A stretch of 64,000 nucleotides of DNA, taken from Streptomyces griseoviridis. Lineage in GTDB: Bacteria > Actinomycetota > Actinomycetes > Streptomycetales > Streptomycetaceae. The position numbers and the translations under genes are program-made. Below, piece after piece: positions 45,377 through 54,223 of the stretch (position 1 is its first letter; every line of letters starts with the position of its first letter). The notes under the pieces are model-generated. The model did not search any database and was not told the DNA's origin. It saw only the letters and a program-made list of their open reading frames with translations. The DNA lies in contig NZ_CP029078.1 of the NCBI RefSeq assembly GCF_005222485.1, positions 1,640,001 through 1,704,000 of the forward strand. The letters are read 5' to 3'.

Positions 45377-46831
45377 CGTCTCCACCAGCCTCGCCGCCGC
45401 CGCCAGCCGGACCGCCGCCTCCTCGGCGACCGCGCCCGAGACCGTGAACGGCAGCCGCACATAGCCCTCGAACGCGCCGTCCACCCCGAAGCGCGGCCCC
45501 GACGGCACCCGCACCCCGATCCGCTCCCCCACCTCGGCGAGGCGCGAGCCCGACAGGCCGCCGGTGCGCACCCACAGGGTGAGCCCGCCCCTGGGCACCT
45601 CGAACTCCCAGCTCGGCAGGGCCCGTCGGACGGCGGCCACCAGCGCGTCCCGGTTCTCCCTCGCCTGCGCGCGCCGCACCTCGACGGCCTGCTCCCAGCC
45701 GCCGGTGGCGAACAGCCAGTTCACCGCGAGCTGTTCGAGGACCGGCGTGCCCAGGTCGGCGTACGCGCGCGCGGCCACCAGGCTGCGCACGGTGTCGGGG
45801 GCCGCGCGCACCCAGCCGATCCGCATCCCGGCCCAGAACGCTTTGCTGGCCGAGCCGACGGTGACGACGGTGGACCCGGCCGGGTCGAACGCGCAGACCG
45901 GGCGCGGCATCTCGACGTCGTCGTCGAGCCACAGCTCGGTCATCGTCTCGTCGGCCACCAGGACCGTCCCCGCGGAACGGGCCGCCTCCACCAGCCGGCG
46001 CCGCTGGTCGTCGTCGGCGAGGGCGCCGGTCGGGTTGTGGAAGTCGGCCACGACGTAGGCGATCCGGGGCGCCGCGTCCCTGAAGACCTGGCGCCAGCGG
46101 TCCAGGTCCCAGCCGGACAGCCCCTCCGCCATCGCGACGGGCACCAGCCGGGCGCCGGTCTCCCGCATCAGCTGGAGGATGTTGGCGTAGGACGGCGACT
46201 CGACGGCGATGCGCTCGCCGCGTCCGGCGAAGAGATGGCAGATGGCGTCCATCGCGCCCATGGCGCCGGTGGTCACCATGATCTGCTCGGGCATCGTGGG
46301 GATACCGCGCGCGGTGTACCGCTCGGCGATCATCGCGCGCAGGGCGGGCAGCCCGGCCGGGTAGTCGCCGTGCGTGTGGGCGTACGGGGGCAGCTCATCG
46401 AGGGCGCCCCGCACCGCGCGGGTCAGCCAGGGCTCGGGCGCCGGGAGCGCCGCGGTGCCCAGGTCGATCATCGAGCCGAGGGTCTCGGGCGGCAGCGGTT
46501 CGAGGCCGCGCGCGGGCAGCGGGTTGCCGGCCGGGACCGCCGTCCAACTGCCCGCGCCACGCCGGGATTCGAGGAACCCCTCGGTGCGCAGCGCCTCGTA
46601 GGCGGCGGCGACCGTGGTGCGGCTGACCGAGAGGGCGAGGGCGAGTTCGCGTTCGGCGGGCAGCCGGGCGGCGACCGGGACGCGGCCCTCGAGGACCAGC
46701 AGCCGGATGCCGTCGGCGAGCGCCCGGTAGGCGGGCGGGCGCCGGGTGCCGGGCCCCGCGGGGCGCTCCTGCTGCGAGCTGAGGAGCCGGGCCAGCTGCG
46801 CGGCACCCATCGCCGAAGTCCACTGAGCCAT
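45332..46831 (-). CDS. MocR/PdxR-type regulator (GntR winged helix fused to class I aminotransferase)
   Basis: A 499-residue fusion. An N-terminal GntR winged helix (ARLPAERELALALSVSRTT, about 58-76; AAYEALRTEGFLESRRG) joins a fold-type I aminotransferase domain with the PLP-binding lysine in GSASKAFWAGMRIGW and the ADFHNPTGALAD segment. MocR proteins sense PLP or amino compounds and usually control a divergent neighbour, here the YczE-type membrane protein gene, an arrangement known for this family. The start at 46831 follows AAGGTGGA; an upstream ATG frame is rejected. The 3' end shows a tandem repeat and an echo duplication. Confidence 0.9.
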   Translation of the reverse strand: MAQWTSAMGAAQLARLLSSQQERPAGPGTRRPPAYRALADGIRLLVLEGRVPVAARLPAERELALALSVSRTTVAAAYEALRTEGFLESRRGAGSWTAVPAGNPLPARGLEPLPPETLGSMIDLGTAALPAPEPWLTRAVRGALDELPPYAHTHGDYPAGLPALRAMIAERYTARGIPTMPEQIMVTTGAMGAMDAICHLFAGRGERIAVESPSYANILQLMRETGARLVPVAMAEGLSGWDLDRWRQVFRDAAPRIAYVVADFHNPTGALADDDQRRRLVEAARSAGTVLVADETMTELWLDDDVEMPRPVCAFDPAGSTVVTVGSASKAFWAGMRIGWVRAAPDTVRSLVAARAYADLGTPVLEQLAVNWLFATGGWEQAVEVRRAQARENRDALVAAVRRALPSWEFEVPRGGLTLWVRTGGLSGSRLAEVGERIGVRVPSGPRFGVDGAFEGYVRLPFTVSGAVAEEAAVRLAAAARLVETGASGTGEAPRTFVA

Positions 46832-46930
46832 GGAAATCAGTCCACCTTCCCGGAATTGGCCATGGATGGCGCTTCCTTCCACGCCACAGGGTGTCATGTG
46901 TCAGGCCACTACGACCACAGGGAGCATGCC

Positions 46931-47584
46931 TTGTCCACCCAGAGCCGTCTCGGGCGGCGGTTGGTCCAGCTGTACACGGGGCTCGCGCTGTACGGCGCCA
47001 GCTCCGGGCTGCTCGTCGAGGCGGGCCTCGGCCTCGAACCCTGGAACGTGCTCCACCAGGGCCTCTCGGAACTCACCGGTCTCTCCATCGGGGTGGTGTC
47101 GATCATCGTCGGCGCGGCCGTGCTGCTGCTGTGGATCCCGCTGCGCCAGCGCCCGGGGCTCGGCACCGTCTCCAACGTCTTCGTGGTCGGCCTCGCGATG
47201 GACGGCACCCTCGCGCTGGTCCCCGACACCCGCGTCCTGGCCGTCCGGATACCGCTGCTGGTGGCGGGCGTCGTCCTCAACGGCCTCGCCACCGGCCTCT
47301 ACATCAGCGCCCGTTTCGGCCCCGGCCCGCGGGACGGTCTGATGACCGGCCTGCACCGGCGCACCGGCCGTTCGATCCGGCTGCTGCGGACGGCGATCGA
47401 GCTGACGGTGGTGGCGACCGGCTTCGTCCTCGGCGGCACGGTCGGCGTCGGCACCGTCCTGTACGCGGTGGCGATCGGCCCGCTCGCGCAGCTCTTTCTG
47501 CGGATGTTCGACGCCGCCCCGGCACCTGACCGCGGTACGGCCGTTGCCGAGGGGCCACCGGGGCACGCGATACTGCCCCGGTGA
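46931..47584 (+). CDS. YczE/YyaS-type membrane protein
   Basis: A 217-residue integral membrane protein with five to six hydrophobic segments (YGASSGLLVEAGLGLEPWNV; IVGAAVLLLWIPL; IPLLVAGVVLNGLATG; ELTVVATGFVLGG). The family motif FGPGPRDGLMTGLHRRTG is present. YczE-like proteins are of unknown function; B. subtilis YczE affects surfactin production. A TTG start at 46931 is chosen because AGGGAGC lies 7 bp upstream. No ATG is available in frame. It diverges from the MocR-type regulator, its likely controller. The stop overlaps the GDPD gene by 4 bp (GTGA). Confidence 0.88.
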   Translation: MSTQSRLGRRLVQLYTGLALYGASSGLLVEAGLGLEPWNVLHQGLSELTGLSIGVVSIIVGAAVLLLWIPLRQRPGLGTVSNVFVVGLAMDGTLALVPDTRVLAVRIPLLVAGVVLNGLATGLYISARFGPGPRDGLMTGLHRRTGRSIRLLRTAIELTVVATGFVLGGTVGVGTVLYAVAIGPLAQLFLRMFDAAPAPDRGTAVAEGPPGHAILPR

Positions 47585-48348
47585 CCACCCGGATACGCCA
47601 CCCCTACCTCGACCATCCAGGCCCGATCGCCTTCGCCCACCGGGGCGGCGACGCAGACGGCCTGGAGAACACGCTGCCGCAGTTCCGGCGGGCGGTGGCG
47701 GCGGGCTACCGCTACATCGAGACCGACGTGCACACCACCGCGGACGGCCGGCTGGTCGCGTTCCACGACGCGACGCTCGACCGGGTCACCGACGGTTCGG
47801 GGCGGATCGCGGACCTGCCGTGGCGGGAGGTCAGCCACGCGCGCGTGGCGGGCACGGAACCGCTGCCGCTCTTCGAGGAGTTGCTGGAGACGTTCCCCGA
47901 GGTGCGCTGGAACGTCGATCTGAAGGCGGAGTCGGCGCTGCACCCGTTCCTCGACCTGATCGAGCGCGCCGACGCCTGGGACCGGGTCTGCGCGGGCTCC
48001 TTCTCCGAGGCGCGGGTGGTGCGCGCCCAGCGGCTGGCGGGACCGCGCCTGGCGACGTCGTACGGCACCCGGGGCGTGCTCAACCTGCGGCTGCGCTCCT
48101 GGGGGGTGCCGGCCGCGCTGCGCTCCTCGGCGGTGGCGGCGCAGGTGCCCGAGACGCAGTCCGGCATCCAGGTCGTCGACCGGAGGTTCGTCCGCGCCGC
48201 CCACGCGCGCGGGCTCCAGGTGCATGTCTGGACGATCAACGAGGCCGAGCGCATGCACCGGCTCCTGGACCTCGGGGTCGATGGCATCATGACCGATCAC
48301 ATCGACACACTGCGCGCGGTCATGGAGGAGCGGGGCGTCTGGGTCTGA
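47581..48348 (+). CDS. Glycerophosphodiester phosphodiesterase
   Basis: A 255-residue GDPD-family TIM-barrel enzyme hydrolysing glycerophosphodiesters to glycerol-3-phosphate and an alcohol. Catalytic and metal residues are in FAHRGG (His20), GLENT (Glu29), ETDVH and FHDATLDR. LQVHVWTIN and GIMTDHID complete the family pattern. No signal peptide, so probably cytoplasmic. GTG 47581 overlaps the YczE gene stop (GTGA), making a two-gene operon. Confidence 0.93.
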   Translation: MTTRIRHPYLDHPGPIAFAHRGGDADGLENTLPQFRRAVAAGYRYIETDVHTTADGRLVAFHDATLDRVTDGSGRIADLPWREVSHARVAGTEPLPLFEELLETFPEVRWNVDLKAESALHPFLDLIERADAWDRVCAGSFSEARVVRAQRLAGPRLATSYGTRGVLNLRLRSWGVPAALRSSAVAAQVPETQSGIQVVDRRFVRAAHARGLQVHVWTINEAERMHRLLDLGVDGIMTDHIDTLRAVMEERGVWV

Positions 48349-48406
48349 GGACCCGGCGGTCGTCCTGACGCGCGCACGGCAGCTGCGGCGGGGAAGCGAG
48401 GCGCGG

Positions 48407-49741
48407 GTGGGCACCGACACCCTGGGGGCCGAGGCCACGGACCGGAGGCGTGAGCAGCGCGGCTGGTACTTCTACGACTGGGCCTGCTCCGTCTACTCGA
48501 CGAGCGTGCTCACCGTGTTCCTCGGTCCCTATCTGACGTCGGTGGCCGAGGCGGCGGCCGACGCGGACGGGTTCGTCCACCCGCTGGGCGTCCCGGTGCG
48601 CGCGGGGTCGTTCTTCGCCTACGCGGTCTCCCTCTCGGTGATCGTGGCCGTCCTCGTGATGCCCCTGGTGGGGGCGGCGGCCGACCGCTCGGGCCGCAAG
48701 AAGCCGCTGCTCGCGGCGGCGGCGTACACCGGGGCCGCGGCGACCGTGGGCATGTTCTTCCTGGACGGCGAGCGGTATCTGCTGGGCGGTCTGCTGCTGA
48801 TCGTGGCGAACTCGGCGCAGTCGGTCGGGATGATGCTCTACAACTCCTACCTCCCGCAGATCGCCCGGCCCGAGGAGCGCGACGCGGTCTCCTCCCGGGG
48901 CTGGGCCTTCGGCTACGCGGCGGGGTCGCTGGTGCTGATCGTGAATCTGGTGCTCTATCTGGCGCACGACAGCTTCGGCGTCTCCGAGACCACCGCGATC
49001 CGCATCTGCCTGGCCACCGCGGGCCTGTGGTGGGGCGCCTTCACGCTGATCCCGCTGAGCCGGCTGCGCGACCGCGCCACCGGGCCGAGGGAGGCGACGG
49101 CGCCGGGGCTGCGGCAGCTCGTGGCGACCGTCCGCGACATGCGCCGCCACCCGCTGACGCTCTCCTTCCTGCTGGCGTACCTCGTCTACAACGACGGCAT
49201 CCAGACGGTGATCTCGCAGGCGTCCGTCTACGGGTCGAAGGAGCTGGGCCTCGGGCAGTCGACGCTGATCGGCGCGGTCCTGCTGGTGCAGGTGCTCGCG
49301 GTGGCGGGCGCGCTGGGGATGGGCCGGCTGGCCCGGACCTACGGAGCCAAACGGACGATCCTGGGCTCGCTGGTCGCGTGGACGGTGACGCTGGCCGCCG
49401 GGTACTTCCTGCCGGCCGGGGCGCCGGTGTGGTTCTTCGTCCTCGCGTCCGGGATCGGTCTCGTCCTGGGCGGCAGCCAGGCGCTCTCCCGCTCGCTCTT
49501 CTCCCATCTGGTGCCGCCCGGGAAAGAAGCCGAGTACTTCTCGGCGTACGAGATGAGTGATCGGGGCATGAGCTGGCTGGGTCCCCTGCTGTTCGGGATC
49601 ACGTACCAGTTCACCGGGAGCTATCGCGACGCGATCATCTCCCTGGTGGCGTTCTTCGTGATCGGGTTCGTGCTGCTCGCACGGGTCCCGGTGCGCAGGG
49701 CGATCGGCGACGCGGGCAATCCTGTTCCCGAGAGGATTTAG
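48407..49741 (+). CDS. MFS transporter, Atg22/UMF1-like
   Basis: A 444-residue major-facilitator protein with about 12 hydrophobic segments. The opening WYFYDWACSVYSTSVLTVFL and GAAADRSGRKKPLLA (the MFS loop 2-3 signature) match the Atg22/UMF1 group, whose yeast founder exports amino acids from the vacuole. The substrate here is unknown. GTG 48407 follows GAGG. It is 58 bp after the phosphodiesterase gene and could be cotranscribed. An imperfect GCCAAA/TTTGGC inverted repeat follows at about 49751-49779. Confidence 0.88.
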   Translation: MGTDTLGAEATDRRREQRGWYFYDWACSVYSTSVLTVFLGPYLTSVAEAAADADGFVHPLGVPVRAGSFFAYAVSLSVIVAVLVMPLVGAAADRSGRKKPLLAAAAYTGAAATVGMFFLDGERYLLGGLLLIVANSAQSVGMMLYNSYLPQIARPEERDAVSSRGWAFGYAAGSLVLIVNLVLYLAHDSFGVSETTAIRICLATAGLWWGAFTLIPLSRLRDRATGPREATAPGLRQLVATVRDMRRHPLTLSFLLAYLVYNDGIQTVISQASVYGSKELGLGQSTLIGAVLLVQVLAVAGALGMGRLARTYGAKRTILGSLVAWTVTLAAGYFLPAGAPVWFFVLASGIGLVLGGSQALSRSLFSHLVPPGKEAEYFSAYEMSDRGMSWLGPLLFGITYQFTGSYRDAIISLVAFFVIGFVLLARVPVRRAIGDAGNPVPERI

Positions 49742-49908
49742 CGTTCGACGCCAAAGGCCGGTAGTGTACGCGTTTGGCCTGCCAGGCGTACCGTTACTGC
49801 GCGTCAAAGATACTGAGACGCCGGGTCATATCTGGCAGCAGATGTGACAAACCGGGCGCTGGTGGGTACAACAAGGGCGGTTACGACGGCGACGCACGAC
49901 CCGGAACG

Positions 49909-49934
49909 GGAATCTTTACCGCCGACCGGACGTT
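49909..49934 (+). promoter_or_regulatory. Sigma-R promoter of rbpA
   Basis: GGAAT (49909-49913), an 18-bp spacer, then GTT (49932-49934): an exact match to the sigma-R consensus GGAAT-N18/19-GTT. It lies 61 bp upstream of the rbpA start. Transcription of rbpA from a sigma-R promoter under thiol-oxidative stress is established in S. coelicolor. Confidence 0.85.
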
Positions 49935-49995
49935 GAACGGATGACGACGACAGCGACACCTGTCCTGTGGGCGACAAGCCCGGGAGGCACGATTC

Positions 49996-50370
49996 ATGAG
50001 TGAGCGAGCTCTTCGCGGCACGCGCCTCGTGGTGACCAGCTACGAGACGGACCGCGGCATCGACCTGGCCCCGCGCCAGGCCGTGGAGTACGCATGCGAG
50101 AAGGGGCACCGCTTCGAGATGCCCTTCTCGGTCGAGGCGGAGATTCCGCCGGAGTGGGAGTGCAAGGTCTGCGGGGCCCAAGCACTCCTCGTTGACGGCG
50201 ACGGCCCTGAAGAGAAGAAGGCCAAGCCCGCGCGTACGCATTGGGACATGTTGATGGAGCGGCGCACCCGCGAGGAACTCGAAGAGGTTCTCGAGGAGCG
50301 TCTGGCGGTTCTCCGCTCCGGCGCGATGAACATCGCCGTTCATCCGCGTGACAGCCGTAAGTCGGCGTAG
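49996..50370 (+). CDS. rbpA: RNA polymerase-binding protein RbpA
   Basis: A 124-residue actinobacterial transcription factor. It binds RNA polymerase and the principal sigma factors, stabilises open complexes and supports basal rifampicin tolerance. The N-terminal tail and zinc core are intact, with Cys34, His38, Cys56 and Cys59 (CEKGH ... CKVC) as ligands. The C-terminal sigma-interaction domain begins around THWDMLMERRTREEL. ATG 49996 follows GGGAGG. It has its own sigma-R promoter and a perfect terminator, so it is monocistronic. Confidence 0.98.
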   Translation: MSERALRGTRLVVTSYETDRGIDLAPRQAVEYACEKGHRFEMPFSVEAEIPPEWECKVCGAQALLVDGDGPEEKKAKPARTHWDMLMERRTREELEEVLEERLAVLRSGAMNIAVHPRDSRKSA

Positions 50371-50408
50371 TCCCTTCCAGGGTCAGGCGCACGACACAGA
50401 CGAACAAG

Positions 50409-50448
50409 ACTGCGGGCGCCCACGTGATTCCACGTGGGCGCCCGCAGT
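50409..50448. terminator. Perfect intrinsic terminator after rbpA
   Basis: Arms 50409-50426 and 50431-50448 are perfectly complementary over 18 bp (ACTGCGGGCGCCCACGTG), with an ATTC loop and a short TT end. It lies between rbpA and the convergent fxsA gene and can act in both directions. Confidence 0.9.
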
Positions 50449-50519
50449 TTCGTCATGCCCGGAGGGGGCCAGTGAGGCCGACGTGCACCGAAAGGGTCCC
50501 CGAGGGGACCCCGAGCCGG

Positions 50520-51071
50520 TCAGCGGGTCAGCGGCGGGCGCGGGTCCTGCGGAGTGTCGCCGCCCGGTTCGTCCCTGACGACCTCGCCCTGCACCACCTT
50601 GCCGTCGGGGCGGTACATGCGGGCCTGCTGGAAGGCGCCGCCGACACTGCCGGGGGCGGCGGCCCGCAGCCGGCGTTCGACCGTGCGCTCGGCGAACCGG
50701 CCGAGGGCCTTCTGCACCGGCGGGATCAGCAGAAGCAGCCCGGCCGCGTCCGAGACCAGGCCCGGGATCATCAGCAGCAGACCGCCGAGCATCATCAGGC
50801 CGCTGCCGCCGCCGCTGGTGGGGGCCGTGCCCTTGTTCAGCGCCTCGTTCAGGTTGCGGAAGGCCCGGCGGCCCGCCTTCTTGATCACCGCGGCGCCGGC
50901 CACCAGGCCGGCGAGCAGGATCAGGAACACGACGAACCCGTTGGTGGCTCCGGCCACCAGGATCAGCAGCCAGATCTCCAGCACCAGCCAGGCGGCGACG
51001 CCCAGCGGCAGGAAGGTCCGCAGCCGTGAGCGCCGGGCGGGATGGGTGGGGGTCTGAGCACCAGTCGTCAT
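50520..51071 (-). CDS. fxsA: FxsA family membrane protein
   Basis: A 183-residue membrane protein with an N-terminal hydrophobic pair (LPLGVAAWLVLEIWLLILVAG, then VVFLILLAGLVAGAAVIKK), a short helical linker, and a second hairpin (LMMLGGLLLMIPGLVSDAAG; LLLLIPPVQ). The GLLLMIPGLVSDAAGLLLL stretch is diagnostic of FxsA, named in E. coli for suppressing F exclusion of phage T7. Its molecular function is unknown. The C-terminal 40 residues are polar. The start at 51071 has no strong ribosome binding site. Confidence 0.93.
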   Translation of the reverse strand: MTTGAQTPTHPARRSRLRTFLPLGVAAWLVLEIWLLILVAGATNGFVVFLILLAGLVAGAAVIKKAGRRAFRNLNEALNKGTAPTSGGGSGLMMLGGLLLMIPGLVSDAAGLLLLIPPVQKALGRFAERTVERRLRAAAPGSVGGAFQQARMYRPDGKVVQGEVVRDEPGGDTPQDPRPPLTR

Positions 51072-51194
51072 ATGTCCAGTGTGCCTGGGTGCGGCTCAGT
51101 GCGACATAAGAGAATGATCAACCACCGCCGCGGGACCGCGCGCCGCGCCCCCGGCCCGGCGCCTTGGGCCGCCGCACGGTCCGGACGGCGGGCC

Positions 51195-52025
51195 CTACGC
51201 CTCAGGTGAGGGCGCGTCGGGCTGCGGGGACCTGGGCTGGGTGACCCGGCCGGTGACCTTGCCGACCCGCTCGCCCACGCCCCACGCGGTGACCCGCCAC
51301 AGCGCCTCGACGAGGATGTCCCGGCTCATCTTGGAGTCGCCCAGCTCGCGCTCGACGAAGGTGATGGGGACCTCCACGACGTGGTAGCCGGCCTTGACGG
51401 CGCGGCGGGCCAGGTCGACCTGGAAGCAGTAGCCCTGCGAGGAGACCTCGTCGAGGCCGAGGCCCTCCAGGGTCTCGCGGCGGAAGGCCCGGTAGCCGCC
51501 GGTGATGTCGCGCAGCGGCAGGTCGAGGGCGAGGCGCGAGTAGAGGCTGCCGCCGCGGGAGATGACCTCGCGGCTGCGGGGCCAGTTCACGACCCGGCCG
51601 CCGGGCACCCAGCGGGAGCCGAGGACGAGGTCGGCGCCCTTGAGCGCGGTCAGCAGCCGGGGCAGTTCCTCGGGCTGGTGGGAGCCGTCGGCGTCCATCT
51701 CGACGAGGACGCCGTAGCCGTGCTCGATGCCCCAGCGGAAGCCCGCCAGATAGGCGGCGCCGAGCCCTTCCTTGCCCTTGCGGTGCAGCACCTGGACGTG
51801 GTCGTCGACGGCGGCCAGTTCGTCGGCAAGCTTGCCGGTGCCGTCGGGGCTGTTGTCGTCGGCCACGAGGACGTGTGCCTCGGGGACGGCCGAACGCACG
51901 CGGCCGACGATCGACTTGATGTTCTCCGCCTCGTTGAAGGTCGGGATGATCACCAAGGCGGTGCCGAGCGGGCCGAACTTCCTCCCCCGGTCCTGTGCCG
52001 CGAGGGTCCCGTCGCCGTCGTTCAC
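51195..52025 (-). CDS. ppm1: Polyprenol monophosphomannose synthase
   Basis: A 276-residue GT2 glycosyltransferase that transfers mannose from GDP-mannose to polyprenol phosphate, making the donor for protein O-mannosylation by Pmt and for lipoglycans. The N-terminus VIIPTFNEAENIKSIVGRV and the DADGSH metal motif are clear, as are DITGGYRAFRR and ITFVERELGDSKMS. There is no Lnt-like domain, unlike mycobacterial Ppm1, in line with separate streptomycete enzymes. GTG 52025 follows AAGGGG. It is required for phage phiC31 infection in S. coelicolor (established knowledge). Confidence 0.95.
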   Translation of the reverse strand: MNDGDGTLAAQDRGRKFGPLGTALVIIPTFNEAENIKSIVGRVRSAVPEAHVLVADDNSPDGTGKLADELAAVDDHVQVLHRKGKEGLGAAYLAGFRWGIEHGYGVLVEMDADGSHQPEELPRLLTALKGADLVLGSRWVPGGRVVNWPRSREVISRGGSLYSRLALDLPLRDITGGYRAFRRETLEGLGLDEVSSQGYCFQVDLARRAVKAGYHVVEVPITFVERELGDSKMSRDILVEALWRVTAWGVGERVGKVTGRVTQPRSPQPDAPSPEA

Positions 52026-52574
52026 TGCTGCCCCTTCGTGTCCGTACGCAGAGGTCCACCATAGTGGCCGCCGCCTGCGATGACGCGACAGGACGTTCGT
52101 ATGGTGGTGTCGATTCCACAAGAGCGGGGTAAGGAAGCCCTTTTAGGGGTTTTTGAGCGGGGGGGGTCGGTGCTGCGGATGGGGGCCCGGCGCCCTTCGG
52201 GCCGACCTGGGGCCCGCTGGCTGCGGGTCGACCGAAAGCCGTTGTCTACTGAGCGTCCGGGCCCCACCCGGGTCGCACCTCCCCGACCGGAGGAACGTTC
52301 CCTCGAAGCGGCGCGGGCGCTGAGCCTGGCTCCCAGTGGCGGTGCCCCGGTGCGGCACACCGTCCCTGACCCAGCGGCGCCGCGACGAGTGGGCGGACGT
52401 GTTCCGGTCGGGCGTCCGGTGGTGGACCCGGCCGAACCTACCGGCCTGCGGCCTCCGCCTGTCAACAGCCGCGCGGCCCGGAAGAACCCCGCGCGAGGCC
52501 CGGCAGGGGCGGAGGATGCCCAGGTGGAGCGGCGGGGCGGCGGCCGGTGACGGACCGGACGCCACCCCGGGAGA
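52026..52574. other. 549-bp region without a convincing gene
   Basis: Between the ppm1 start and the amidohydrolase stop. Open frames on both strands here look like composition noise. It holds a run of eight G after TTTTTGAGC (near 52160) and a GGCCCCACCCGGG inverted motif near 52260. Near the ppm1 end is a sigma-R-like element listed separately. No RNA gene was recognised. Confidence 0.5.
52092..52117 (-). promoter_or_regulatory. Near-consensus sigma-R-like promoter upstream of ppm1
   Basis: On the minus strand GGAAT (52113-52117), 18 bp, then GTC (52092-52094): one base off GGAAT-N18-GTT, and 67 bp before the ppm1 GTG. Another ECF sigma factor could also use it. Confidence 0.35.
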
Positions 52575-54176
52575 TCACTCGCCCGGCCGTACGAACACGG
52601 TCCGGCCGCCCACCACCGTGCGCAGGCAGACCGGCAGGTCGTGGCCCGGGGTGAGGTCGGGCAGCCCCGGGGTGCCGGAGCGCGGGTCGGTTGACCAGCG
52701 GGCCACCCGGTCGTCGGGCGCCTGCACCACCAGCGCGCCGGTGCGCCAGACGGCGTAGTCGGCGGGCGCGCCGGGCACCAGGGTCCCCGCGTCGTCGCGG
52801 CCGACGGCGCGCCAGCCGCCCCGGGTGTGGGCGGCGAAGGCGGCCCGCACGGAGATCCGGTGCTCGGGCGTGCGGTGGAAGGCGGCGGCCCGGACGGTGC
52901 CCCACGGGTCGAGGGGGGTGACCGGGCTGTCGGAGCCGAGGGCGAGCGGCACCCCGGCCCGCAGCAGGGCGGCGAAGGGGTTGAGGGCGCGGGCCCGCTC
53001 GGCGCCCAGGCGGTGCGCGTACATGCCGTCCGCGCCGCCCCACAGGGCGTCGAAGACGGGCTGCACGGAGGCGGTGAGGCCGAGGTCGGCGAAGGCGGCG
53101 ACCGTCTCGGGGGTGAGCATCTCGGCGTGTTCGACGCGGTGCCTGGCGGCGCGCACGCGGGCCGTGCCGAGCTTGTCGGCGGCGGCGCGGACGCCCTCGA
53201 CGACGGCGGTGACGGCGGCGTCGCCGATGGCGTGGAAGCCCGCCTGGAGGCCGGCCTCGGTGCAGGCGACGACATGGGCGGCGACGGCACCGGCGTCCAG
53301 GTAGGCGGTGCCGGTGTGGCCCGCGTCGGCGTAGGGCCGGTGGAGGCAGGCCGTGTGGGAGCCGAGGGCGCCGTCCACGAAGAGGTCCCCCGCCGCGCCC
53401 ACGGCGCCCAGGGCGCGCGCCTTGTCGACGTCCTGTTCGGCCCAGTAGCCGACGACCCGGGGTCCAGGCTCGGCGGCGGCGAGCGCGAGCAGTCCGGTGA
53501 AGTCGTCCTCGGAGGAGATGTCGGGTCCGCCGCACTCGTGGAGCGAGCCGATGCCGAGGGAGGCGGCGTGGGCGAGCGCGGCGCGCTGGGCCTCGGTGCG
53601 CTGGGCCTCGGTGACGGCGCCGAGGGCGGCGGCCCGGACGGCGTGGTGGGCGTCGCCGGTGAGCGGCCCCTCGGTGGCGGCGGCGCCGGGCACCAGGTCG
53701 AGCAGGGCGGTGGTGACGACGGCGGAGTGGACGTCGATGCGGCTCAGGTAGAGCGGGCGTCCGCCGGTGGCGTCGTCGAGTTCGGCGCGGGTCGGGGGGC
53801 GACCGCCGGGCCAGCGGGCGGCGTCCCAGCCGTGGCCGAGCAGGACCCGGTCGTGCGGGCGCGCGGTGGCGAAGTCCCGGACGAGGGCGAGGGCGGCGGC
53901 GAGCGAGGGCGCGTCGGACAGGTCGAGGCCGGTCAGCGCGAGGCCGGTGGCGGTGGCGTGCACATGGGCGTCGGTGAACGCGGGGGTGACGAGGGCGCCG
54001 TCGAGGTCGACGGTCTCGTCGACGCCGTCGGCGAAGGCGTCGGCGGCCCCCTCGGAGCCGACCCAGGCGACCTGGCCGTGTTCGACGACCATGGCGGTCG
54101 CGAAGGGGTCGGCGGGGCTGTGGACCTCGCCCCGGCGGAGCAGGACGGTCCTGGGCTGGTCGGTGCGCTCGTTCAT
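52575..54176 (-). CDS. YtcJ-like metal-dependent amidohydrolase
   Basis: A 533-residue amidohydrolase-superfamily enzyme. Metal ligands are in TDAHVHATATG (HxH), HAIGDAAV and HRVEHAE, with the catalytic aspartate in GSDSPVTPLDP. The N-terminal beta-sandwich ends at the first metal motif and closes again at the C-terminus (GTLVPGAPADYAVW; VVGGRTVFV). Family members hydrolyse amide or cyclic-amide bonds; the substrate cannot be read here. No signal peptide. It lies 47 bp downstream of the Lrp-type regulator on the same strand, so they may share a transcript. Confidence 0.9.
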   Translation of the reverse strand: MNERTDQPRTVLLRRGEVHSPADPFATAMVVEHGQVAWVGSEGAADAFADGVDETVDLDGALVTPAFTDAHVHATATGLALTGLDLSDAPSLAAALALVRDFATARPHDRVLLGHGWDAARWPGGRPPTRAELDDATGGRPLYLSRIDVHSAVVTTALLDLVPGAAATEGPLTGDAHHAVRAAALGAVTEAQRTEAQRAALAHAASLGIGSLHECGGPDISSEDDFTGLLALAAAEPGPRVVGYWAEQDVDKARALGAVGAAGDLFVDGALGSHTACLHRPYADAGHTGTAYLDAGAVAAHVVACTEAGLQAGFHAIGDAAVTAVVEGVRAAADKLGTARVRAARHRVEHAEMLTPETVAAFADLGLTASVQPVFDALWGGADGMYAHRLGAERARALNPFAALLRAGVPLALGSDSPVTPLDPWGTVRAAAFHRTPEHRISVRAAFAAHTRGGWRAVGRDDAGTLVPGAPADYAVWRTGALVVQAPDDRVARWSTDPRSGTPGLPDLTPGHDLPVCLRTVVGGRTVFVRPGE

Positions 54177-54223
54177 GGGGAACAGTCTCGCGCCTCGCCC
54201 GCGCGGGCCCGCACCGCGGTGGG

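Noticed and set aside
52080..52550. Open frame in the gap before ppm1
   Set aside because: Arg/Pro/Gly-rich, no ribosome binding site, no predicted fold; frames on both strands look alike.
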